From the NCBI GenBank assembly GCA_002403075.1, contig DHHB01000012.1:1-10348 (forward strand): a stretch of 10,348 bases of DNA, given 5' to 3'. A program made the position numbers and the translations under genes. This DNA is from a bacterium UBP1_UBA4783. GTDB taxonomy: Bacteria; Krumholzibacteriota; Krumholzibacteriia; Krumholzibacteriales; Krumholzibacteriaceae. This document shows, piece by piece, positions 1-6,041 of this stretch; position 1 is the stretch's first letter; every line of letters starts with the position of its first letter. The notes under the pieces were generated by a model. The model searched no databases. It was not told where the DNA came from and saw nothing but the letters and a program-made list of their open reading frames with translations.

Positions 1-24
1 AAGAAGATGGTCATGCTGCGGTAG
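1..24 (+). CDS. 3' end of an upstream gene, probably with a FlgD/sorting-type C-terminal tail (partial)
   Basis: Frame 1 reads KKMVMLR and then a TAG stop at 22-24; the gene begins outside the window. A final K-[MI]-V-x-L-R before the stop is typical of the last beta-strand of FlgD-Ig-like or Por-secretion-like C-terminal domains in FCB-group secreted proteins. The secreted protein ending at 5819 finishes in a very similar way (R-I-V-V-I-R). An intrinsic terminator follows 36 bases after the stop, as expected for a gene end. Only seven residues are visible, so the protein family is an inference and this could be a chance open frame. Confidence 0.55.
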   Translation, partial: KKMVMLR

Positions 25-60
25 CATGCCGTCGACCGGGTCTCGCTGATTGACCTGGAA

Positions 61-94
61 GGAGCCGGGAGCCTCGCTCCCGGCTCCTTTTTTT
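61..94 (+). terminator. Strong rho-independent terminator of the upstream gene
   Basis: A perfect 12-bp stem pairs 61-72 (GGAGCCGGGAGC) with 76-87 (GCTCCCGGCTCC) around a CTC loop at 73-75, followed directly by seven T at 88-94. The A-rich side needed for action on the opposite strand is missing, so it is unidirectional. It separates the upstream gene from the block that begins at the promoter at 154. Confidence 0.95.
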
Positions 95-153
95 CCCCCG
101 GGGAGCGCGCCGGAGGGCCGTTTCGCCGCTTGCGCGGAGGCTCGAAAATCAAT

Positions 154-181
154 TTGACAGAAGGGTATTAAATCCTATATT
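154..181 (+). promoter_or_regulatory. Sigma70-type promoter of the lipoprotein block
   Basis: A perfect -35 box, TTGACA (154-159), is followed after 16 bases by TATATT (176-181), a 5 of 6 match to TATAAT. The region around 146-200 is AT-rich in an otherwise GC-rich sequence. Transcription would start near 188-190, leaving a leader of about 50 bases before the ATG at 238. A -10 of TATTAC (178-183) with an 18-base spacer is an alternative reading. Confidence 0.8.
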
Positions 182-189
182 ACATATAG
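175..189. promoter_or_regulatory. Possible operator dyad over the -10 box
   Basis: CTATAT (175-180) and ATATAG (184-189) form a perfect inverted repeat around TAC. The dyad covers the proposed -10 box and reaches the expected start site, where a repressor could block RNA polymerase. Arms of six A/T-rich bases arise easily by chance in an AT-rich promoter, so regulation is only a suggestion. Confidence 0.25.
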
Positions 190-226
190 CTTTGGGATGC
201 TGGTTGCATTCGATTCCGCCACACAA

Positions 227-234
227 AGAAGGGG
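227..234 (+). promoter_or_regulatory. Ribosome binding site of the first lipoprotein
   Basis: AGAAGGGG lies just upstream of the ATG at 238. The spacing is 3 bases from the last G, or 5 from the GAAGG core. It is the only purine-rich block in the leader and supports this start, which is also the one that gives a correctly placed lipoprotein signal. Confidence 0.6.
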
Positions 235-237
235 ACT

Positions 238-2193
238 ATGGGACGGATCAAGGCATGTGTCGCAGTGGAAGCGGCTTTGGCCGCTGCTCTCGTGCTCTCT
301 ATGGTTCTCCCGGCCTGCCGCCGTGAGCAGGAACCGCTCGACCGTAACAAGGCGCCCAATACGTACCTCACGAGCGCTCCGACCGAGACGACGGCGACCG
401 ATTACCGCGTGCACATGTTCTGGCACGGAACGGACGACGACGGGACGGTCGAGCGGTACATATGGTACATATCCGATACGCTTCTCACGCTCGATCCCAA
501 CCGAAACCCCGACGCGGAGCAGCGCGACTGGAATCCGGCGGCGCGAATCGCGGATTACCTCCGGGGGCGTTTCACGACGCAAACCGACACCGTGATGATC
601 TTCAGGGGGTTCGACGAGCGCAAGCTCGCGCAGATCAACCGGCAGGCCTTCCACATCGCGGCTATCGACGACGGCGGCAGAATCGATCCCAGTCCGGCCC
701 GCATCCAGTTCCTGGCGCGCGTGCGCGGCGTTCCGACGGTGAAATTCTGGCTGAACTTCGGAGCGGGGGACAAGCCGTACACGCCGAGCGCACTCGATAC
801 GATCAGCATGTTCGCCCCCTTCACGATCAAGTTCATCGCCACGACCGTGAACAACGTCATCACGGGATACCGCTGGAGCTACGGGGGCAAGGTCTACCCC
901 GATTACAACAACGACGGCAATCCCGAGTGGCTCATTCCGGAGAGACAGGATCAGGTGATCGCCATCGAGCTCCCCAACAGGGGCGCGGACGTGCTTCCGA
1001 GCGGCGCCTTCAATTTCAAGGTGATCGCCCGCGACGAGGCGGGCGCGCTCTCGAAATCGGACATCATCACGGGGGAGGGGGTCTGCCGCGTCGTCATCAA
1101 CCACGATCCCGACACCGAAATTCTCTACGGCGACTGCTTCTATACGCCTCAGTCAGGCGTTCCGGAGAGCCTCACCGTGTACTTCGACGGCGCCGTTCGG
1201 GACACCCTTCCGTACGATTCGCGTCTTCGCATGAGGTACCGCGGATGGGACGACGCCAAGGACGATCTCGAGTTCACGAATCCGCCGCTTCCCATCCGGT
1301 TTCAGTTCCAGTACAACCGCTGGGCGTACAACGAGGAAGGCGCCCGCGTGACGGACAAGCTGTCGCCCTGGTATCCCCTCAAGGTCCCCGAGGACACGAA
1401 CCCGAACGCGGACGTCGAGGACACCGGACGCGATATCGATTCGACGACGATGCGCGTCGGATCGTTCGACTACCGGTTTCTCGCTCGCTCCTACGACGAG
1501 CAGGGACGGCCCGACGGCACGCCCGCCGTGGTGTCGTTCATCGGCAACTTCCCCCCGAGCATAGACAGCATGAAGACGGGTTTCTTCGACCAGCGCACGC
1601 CGACGCTCTTTCGTCCGGCCGTGAACGACACGCTCCGCATAAGCTGGCTCGGGCCTCTGCGCGGCTCGGCGGGCGACCTGATCTGCCCGTACGACGTCAA
1701 GGTCGTCGTCGGGGCGACGATCACGAAGTATTTCAAGTACGTCATCGTCGCCGGCGGACATGACGACCGCCGGGATCCCGTCGGCTCCGGCGTCAAGGCC
1801 TGGCGGTACCGCATTTCCGATCCGGACCAGGATTACCCGTACTACCGCGAAGGGGAGTGGCAGTTCAACAGACCCCTCAATCTGCTCGAGCAGGAGGTTT
1901 CGTTCAGCATCACGGTTCCTTTCGTGACCGATACGGCCGGGATCAGGAGACAAGCCGATTCGCTCCTCGCGAATCCGCCGGCGTTTCTCGGTATGCAGGG
2001 CCTTCAGGTCACCGGCCGGGACGTCAAGGACACGGAGACGTTCAAGGAAGGCATCCGCGGGATCAGCCCGAAATTCGACGAATTCGGAAACGTGATACCC
2101 GCGAACAACTGGATAACGAACGATTACTATCTGTCCAACTATGCCCGGGGGGCCACCCGCACCGGCACGGTGTATCTCAAGCTCGTGAGGTAG
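238..2193 (+). CDS. Large lipoprotein with Ig/FnIII-like repeats (first paralogue)
   Basis: The 651-residue product starts with a lipoprotein signal: a basic start (R3, K5), a hydrophobic stretch at about residues 8-24, and the lipobox L24-P25-A26-C27, so it should be lipid-anchored after export. The mature part is Trp/Tyr/Asp-rich with no enzyme motif. A module near residues 39-76 (APNTYLTSAP, then FWHGTDDDGTVERY) has the W-x-G-x-D-x-DG signature of FnIII-like domains in FCB surface proteins. Related beta-rich stretches appear near 195-270, 330-435 and 465-530. D222-x-N-x-D-G near residues 222-227 resembles a calcium loop. It is the first gene after the promoter at 154, and the next gene encodes a protein with the same N-terminal module. 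No catalytic role can be assigned; a surface-binding or structural role is inferred. The gene looks intact. Confidence 0.85.
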   Translation: MGRIKACVAVEAALAAALVLSMVLPACRREQEPLDRNKAPNTYLTSAPTETTATDYRVHMFWHGTDDDGTVERYIWYISDTLLTLDPNRNPDAEQRDWNPAARIADYLRGRFTTQTDTVMIFRGFDERKLAQINRQAFHIAAIDDGGRIDPSPARIQFLARVRGVPTVKFWLNFGAGDKPYTPSALDTISMFAPFTIKFIATTVNNVITGYRWSYGGKVYPDYNNDGNPEWLIPERQDQVIAIELPNRGADVLPSGAFNFKVIARDEAGALSKSDIITGEGVCRVVINHDPDTEILYGDCFYTPQSGVPESLTVYFDGAVRDTLPYDSRLRMRYRGWDDAKDDLEFTNPPLPIRFQFQYNRWAYNEEGARVTDKLSPWYPLKVPEDTNPNADVEDTGRDIDSTTMRVGSFDYRFLARSYDEQGRPDGTPAVVSFIGNFPPSIDSMKTGFFDQRTPTLFRPAVNDTLRISWLGPLRGSAGDLICPYDVKVVVGATITKYFKYVIVAGGHDDRRDPVGSGVKAWRYRISDPDQDYPYYREGEWQFNRPLNLLEQEVSFSITVPFVTDTAGIRRQADSLLANPPAFLGMQGLQVTGRDVKDTETFKEGIRGISPKFDEFGNVIPANNWITNDYYLSNYARGATRTGTVYLKLVR

Positions 2194-2211
2194 GGGGCGC
2201 GTGCGTTTTGC

Positions 2212-2234
2212 CATCCCACCCGCAGGATGGGATG
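2212..2234 (+). other. Intercistronic hairpin abutting a ribosome binding site
   Basis: CATCCCA (2212-2218) and TGGGATG (2228-2234) are perfect 7-bp arms around a 9-base loop, ending one base before the AGGAGG at 2235. There is no T-run, so it is not a terminator. It could limit access to the ribosome binding site or protect the transcript end; chance is also possible. Confidence 0.35.
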
Positions 2235-2240
2235 AGGAGG
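2235..2240 (+). promoter_or_regulatory. Ribosome binding site deciding the start of the second lipoprotein
   Basis: AGGAGG lies 11 bases before the ATG at 2252. It argues against the in-frame GTG at 2201, which has no such site and would put 17 charged residues ahead of the signal peptide. Confidence 0.75.
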
Positions 2241-2251
2241 ATCGGGGCGAT

Positions 2252-4516
2252 ATGAAACAGGCGTTTTCGATCGGGGGCGCGGCGGCGCTCGCGGCGCTCG
2301 TGCTTATGCTCGGATGCGAGAACACTCTCATCGGGGAAAAGGGCGGGAATCAACCGCCCGAAGTCTGGCTTTCGAGCGGCCCCGTCGAAGGGGACACCAC
2401 CGGGTATCAGGTGCATTTCTACTGGGGCGGATGGGATCCCGACGGCGAGGTGCTCGCGTACGAGTTCGTCGTAGCGCCGGGCAATCCGTACGGATTCAAT
2501 CCCGAGGACACCACCGGACTCGACAAGTGGTTCCGGACGACGTCGCACGACAGCGTCTTCCGCGTTTCCGCGAACGACACGTTCCGCAACGTCACGATCG
2601 GGAACACGCTCTACACCCGCTACGACAAGACGCACACGTTCTTTCTCCGCGCCGTCGACTTGCAGGGCAAGCGCTCGATCCCCGTCTACCGGTCCTTTAC
2701 CGCGTGGACGCTCGCCCCGTTCGTCAACATCGAGCGCCCGAGACCTCCGTCCAGCACGACCACCCAGAGCCTCAGCCGCGTCATCACCTTCGGGTGGACC
2801 GGGCGGGATCCGATAGATTCGCCCGACAACGTTCAGGATCCCGATTCCGTGCGGTGGCTCTACAGCCTTATCCTGAATCCGCAAGGCGTGTACGATCCGA
2901 GCTTCGACATCGTCGCGGACCTCAACGCGCATCCCGAGCGCTACGAGAGCAAATGGGGTCCCTGGGTCTGGTACCGTGCGCCGGGAGATTCGGGGCGCAT
3001 CACCATCCTCGGCGACGACGAGGTGCTCGAGATGAACCGCTCCCACATCTTCGCCGTGCAGGCGAAGGACGAGGCGGGGGCCGTCACGGGCATCTTCGAC
3101 CGGCGGTCCAACGTTCGGCAGTTCATCGTGTCGCAGGCGGCGGGGCCGCTGCTGCAGATATTCGAGCCTTTCCTCGGCGGATTCCGGTTCCTCGGCACGA
3201 TCCTTCGCGCTGAAAAGCGCGATCTTCCCCCCGGCGTGACGCTCAACTTCCGGTGGTCCGCCGACGCGTCGAGCTACGGCGGGGAGGTCGTGTGCTACCA
3301 GTACGGGTGGGACGTCTCCGATCTGAACAACCCCGACGACTGGGATTCCGACTGCTCGCCGTTCGTGCGGGGCTGCACGGCGACGTGGTACTCCGGCGTG
3401 CACACGCTGTTCGTGCGCGTGGTCGACAACGCGGGGACCGAGACGCTCGGGCAGATCGAGATCAACATCGTGCCGTTCCGGATGGACCGGAACCTGCTCT
3501 GGGTCGACGACTTCCCGTCGTCCAACTTCTCGCAGACGGACTACGCGACGCCGACGGAGAACGAGCACGACGCGTTCTGGCTCGGCTTCTGCAACCGGAC
3601 GATCGGATTCGATCCGACGCGCGACGTGTACGACGCCTATTACAGCTACAACAGCCGGGCGCCGCTCATCTCGCTCATCGGCCGTTACAAGAACATCATC
3701 TGGACGTATTCGTCGGCTCCCGATTTCGGCGCGTGGGACGACGTCATCAGGTTTACGCCGGAAAGCTTGGTCGGCACTGGCAGCCAGGTGACCGTCAACT
3801 ATCTGTCGCTCTTTCTCGCGAAGGGCGGGCATCTCCTCACGGAGGGCAACTCGGAGCGAACGGGCGGTCTCGCCGCGTCTCTGCTGCCGATCGCGCAGAG
3901 CTTCCCCATGAGTCTCAAGTGCGAAATCACCGGCAACACGACGGGATGCGAGGGGGATACGAGCGGCGTGAACACCTTCCCGTTCAAGGACTACTGCGTG
4001 TCGATGCTCGACAAGATCGTCGGCACGCTGCGCCGCGACGAGGATATGCCCACGCGGCGCGTGCGGAACTACGATTGCATGATCTACGCCACGAAATCGA
4101 CGGACGCGTACCACGATAGCATCCCGGGGTTCCCCAATCAGCTCGACCTGTGGTCGGAGGTGACCGCGGCCAACCGGTTCTTCGATCTGAACGCCCCGGA
4201 TCCCCGTCCGGGCGGTTTCACGCTCGTCGAGATATACGATCCCGCGTACTGGATGAACCGCAACTTCACGAGGAATCAGCCCTGCTTCCATCCGATCTAC
4301 CGGATGCGGGCGAAAAACACGCTCTCGGCACTCAACGGCACGTCGATCTCGCTGTTCGTGACCAAGTACGCCCATATCGTGCCCGACGCCGACAGCGGTC
4401 TCGAGGTCGCGGCGCCGAGCTTCCATTTCGGATTCGAGCTCTGGTACTTCAACCGGTCGCAGGTCGACGCGATCATCAACACGATATTCAGGAAATGGCA
4501 GATTCTCGCCGGGTGA
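2252..4516 (+). CDS. Large lipoprotein with Ig/FnIII-like modules and a GATase-like C-terminal region (second paralogue)
   Basis: With the ATG at 2252 the product has 754 residues. It begins with K2, a hydrophobic stretch and the lipobox M19-L20-G21-C22. Residues 34-73 (QPPEVWLSSGP, then FYWGGWDPDGEVLAY) match the N-terminal module of the preceding lipoprotein. Further Ig-like stretches lie near 150-210 (FGWTGRDP) and 328-405 (FRWSADAS). The C-terminal part differs from the first paralogue: about 413-530 runs from LLWVDDF through YKNIIWTYSS to a Leu-rich helix and AKGGHLLTEGN, the order of elements in a class I glutamine-amidotransferase-like fold. No G-x-C-x-G nucleophile motif is visible, so any such domain would be inactive. 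Cys348, 368, 375 and several later cysteines could form disulfides. The gap to the previous gene is 58 bases with no terminator. A surface or periplasmic-facing, non-enzymatic role is inferred. Confidence 0.85.
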   Translation: MKQAFSIGGAAALAALVLMLGCENTLIGEKGGNQPPEVWLSSGPVEGDTTGYQVHFYWGGWDPDGEVLAYEFVVAPGNPYGFNPEDTTGLDKWFRTTSHDSVFRVSANDTFRNVTIGNTLYTRYDKTHTFFLRAVDLQGKRSIPVYRSFTAWTLAPFVNIERPRPPSSTTTQSLSRVITFGWTGRDPIDSPDNVQDPDSVRWLYSLILNPQGVYDPSFDIVADLNAHPERYESKWGPWVWYRAPGDSGRITILGDDEVLEMNRSHIFAVQAKDEAGAVTGIFDRRSNVRQFIVSQAAGPLLQIFEPFLGGFRFLGTILRAEKRDLPPGVTLNFRWSADASSYGGEVVCYQYGWDVSDLNNPDDWDSDCSPFVRGCTATWYSGVHTLFVRVVDNAGTETLGQIEINIVPFRMDRNLLWVDDFPSSNFSQTDYATPTENEHDAFWLGFCNRTIGFDPTRDVYDAYYSYNSRAPLISLIGRYKNIIWTYSSAPDFGAWDDVIRFTPESLVGTGSQVTVNYLSLFLAKGGHLLTEGNSERTGGLAASLLPIAQSFPMSLKCEITGNTTGCEGDTSGVNTFPFKDYCVSMLDKIVGTLRRDEDMPTRRVRNYDCMIYATKSTDAYHDSIPGFPNQLDLWSEVTAANRFFDLNAPDPRPGGFTLVEIYDPAYWMNRNFTRNQPCFHPIYRMRAKNTLSALNGTSISLFVTKYAHIVPDADSGLEVAAPSFHFGFELWYFNRSQVDAIINTIFRKWQILAG

Positions 4517-4541
4517 GGCGTTTCCGGCGGAGACGGCGAAC

Positions 4542-4549
4542 AAAGGAGG
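4542..4549 (+). promoter_or_regulatory. Ribosome binding site with unusual spacing (ATG or GTG start)
   Basis: AAAGGAGG is a near-perfect anti-16S match but ends only 1 base before the ATG at 4551. The next codon, GTG at 4554, is 4 bases away and may be the true start. The signal peptide is intact either way, and the proteins differ by one residue. Confidence 0.7.
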
Positions 4550-4550
4550 C

Positions 4551-5819
4551 ATGGTGAATCGTATTCGACGGGGAACGGTTTTGGCGTTCGCTCTTCTCGG
4601 GATGACGGTCGCGGGCGCCGATGCGTGGGCGCAGGCAGCGATCGACACGATGCGGCTCGCCATCGTTCCGCCCGATTCGGTCTACGTCCGACGCGACGGA
4701 TCGACGCTCGTCGTCGGATGGTATCCGCCCGCCGAAGGGGCGGCGTCGGTGTCCGGCTCCCGCGATTTCACCAACTGGTACGTGAACGATCCCGCCGTTT
4801 CGCGCGTCGGGGTTCTCGGATTCTACGGGGGAGCCATCGACCGCACCGTCAAGATAACGCGCATCATAGGCGGCTCCGTGACGCGCGACACCGTCGGACA
4901 CACGCCCTCCATCCGCATGCTCGCCGAGCTGCGGGACCGCTTCGACTCGTACGCGAAGGAGTTCAACCTCGGATCCCTCTCCTACACGCCGGGCAGCCCG
5001 ATTCCGCTCGTGCTCCGCGGGCAGCGGACCGGCGCGACGCTCGATCTCGGCGTCAGTCTGACCTTCGGCGACGGCGTCGTTGATACGACGTACGCGAAGC
5101 AGCCCGCGTTCTTCGAGATCGATCTCCAGACGTACGAGGGGTTTCACGTCTGGCGCGGCTTGTCCCCGGTGCCGAGCCGGATGCTCGTGATCGAGGAGCT
5201 TTCCCGCGACGACGCGTTCATCGGCGTCGTGGAGGATTCGCTCTACTTCCGCGAATGGCCGAAGCTCGACGGCTTCGGAAGGCCCTATTACGAGTTCGTC
5301 GACAGGGACGTCTTCGTCGGATTCACCTATTTCTACCACGTCACCTGCTTCGACAAGGGGTATTTCAAGGGCAGATCGCAGTTCAACAAACGTGACAATT
5401 TCATCTGCGACGAGGATCCGGAGAATCCCGCGACTCCGGATAACCCGGTCGATTGCGAGGAAACCGCTCACCGGATCGTGATGACGGTGGACACGCGCGA
5501 GGGAGTCGACAGGATATTCGCCGTGCCGAATCCGTACCGGACCGGAACCTCGGCCGCGACGTCGCCCTATTACCACAATTACCCCGACGAGAGCGTCAAG
5601 TTCTTCAACATGCCGGGCGACGCCGAGATCAAGATATTTACGGTGGCGGGCGATCTCGTATGGGAGCACCATCACGCGAATCCCGACGGCACCGACGGCG
5701 TCGTCACGTGGAACGTGAAGAACAAGGACGGTTCGGAGGTGGGTTCCGGCGTGTACATCTACCGCGTGGAAGCGGCGAACGGGGAGAATATGTACGGCCG
5801 AATCGTCGTGATCCGGTGA
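4551..5819 (+). CDS. Secreted protein with FlgD-Ig-like/sorting-type C-terminal domain
   Basis: The 422-residue product has a Sec signal peptide: R4, R6 and R7, a hydrophobic stretch at about 9-22, and probable cleavage after A25-W26-A27. There is no lipobox, so it should be released or sorted rather than lipid-anchored. The middle (about 185-270) has an FnIII-like pattern, with EGFHVWRG at 196-203 and YYEFVDRDV then TYFYHV at 246-264. Residues 321-422 form a FlgD-Ig-like domain, with the diagnostic AVPNPYR (324-330), IKIFTVAGDLVWE (360-372) and SGVYIYRVEA (399-408), ending in GRIVVIR. In FCB bacteria this domain is often a secretion or surface-attachment signal; in FlgD it is a structural module. 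It lies 34 bases after the lipoprotein gene and is followed by a terminator, so it closes the block. The substrate or partner is unknown. The start may be the GTG at 4554 because of ribosome-binding-site spacing. Confidence 0.87.
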   Translation: MVNRIRRGTVLAFALLGMTVAGADAWAQAAIDTMRLAIVPPDSVYVRRDGSTLVVGWYPPAEGAASVSGSRDFTNWYVNDPAVSRVGVLGFYGGAIDRTVKITRIIGGSVTRDTVGHTPSIRMLAELRDRFDSYAKEFNLGSLSYTPGSPIPLVLRGQRTGATLDLGVSLTFGDGVVDTTYAKQPAFFEIDLQTYEGFHVWRGLSPVPSRMLVIEELSRDDAFIGVVEDSLYFREWPKLDGFGRPYYEFVDRDVFVGFTYFYHVTCFDKGYFKGRSQFNKRDNFICDEDPENPATPDNPVDCEETAHRIVMTVDTREGVDRIFAVPNPYRTGTSAATSPYYHNYPDESVKFFNMPGDAEIKIFTVAGDLVWEHHHANPDGTDGVVTWNVKNKDGSEVGSGVYIYRVEAANGENMYGRIVVIR

Positions 5820-5840
5820 CACCGGCCGCAGGGCGTTCGA

Positions 5841-5874
5841 AGGCCGCTTCCGGAAACGGAGGCGGCCTTTTTTT
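5841..5874 (+). terminator. Strong rho-independent terminator closing the lipoprotein block
   Basis: A 12-bp stem (5841-5852 with 5857-5868, one G-U pair at 5848/5861) is capped by a GAAA tetraloop at 5853-5856. A run of seven T follows at 5868-5874, the first of them paired in the stem. It lies 21 bases after the stop codon at 5819. The GNRA loop closed by C-G pairs makes it especially stable. Confidence 0.95.
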
Positions 5875-5940
5875 AGGGGGAGGCGCGGGTCATCCGCCCC
5901 CCTTCCCGCCGGGGGGAGGACGCCGCGCGGCCCTTGCATC

Positions 5941-5969
5941 TTGACGGGAGGCCCGCTTTCTGGGACAAT
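5941..5969 (+). promoter_or_regulatory. Probable sigma70-type promoter of the aldehyde dehydrogenase block
   Basis: TTGACG (5941-5946, 5 of 6) and GACAAT (5964-5969, 4 of 6) are separated by 17 bases. A TG at 5961-5962, one base before the -10 box, gives an extended -10. The leader to the GTG at 6042 would be about 65 bases. The position between a terminator and a new gene run supports the call, although the -10 is imperfect. Confidence 0.6.
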
Positions 5970-6015
5970 ACATGCTCCGCGTTTCGTCGCGGAAGCCGCG
6001 GCCCGGCGCAGTGCC

Positions 6016-6027
6016 GGCGCGCGCGCC
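6016..6027. repeat. 12-base GC palindrome before a ribosome binding site
   Basis: GGCGCGCGCGCC is perfectly self-complementary and mostly alternating G/C. It ends 3 bases before the GGAGGTGA at 6031. It could form a small hairpin or pair between transcripts, but such tracts are expected in GC-rich leaders. Confidence 0.3.
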
Positions 6028-6030
6028 AAC

Positions 6031-6038
6031 GGAGGTGA
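6031..6038 (+). promoter_or_regulatory. Ribosome binding site deciding a GTG start
   Basis: GGAGGTGA matches the anti-Shine-Dalgarno sequence exactly. Its GGAGG core is 6 bases before the GTG at 6042, so this non-ATG codon is the best start for the aldehyde dehydrogenase. Confidence 0.85.
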
Positions 6039-6041
6039 ATC

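Noticed and set aside
2201..2251. A GTG at 2201 as start of the second lipoprotein
   Set aside because: It lacks a ribosome binding site and would place 17 charged residues before the lipoprotein signal. The ATG at 2252 has AGGAGG and an immediate signal peptide.
2177..4663. An 828-codon open frame on the - strand opposite the second lipoprotein
   Set aside because: Same composition artefact: low-complexity basic translation, no recognised motif, and the + strand frame has a lipobox and a good ribosome binding site.
5897..5919. C-run/G-run inverted repeat after the second terminator
   Set aside because: The arms are homopolymer-like and pair in several registers. There is no T-run and no gene end at this point, so it is best explained by composition.
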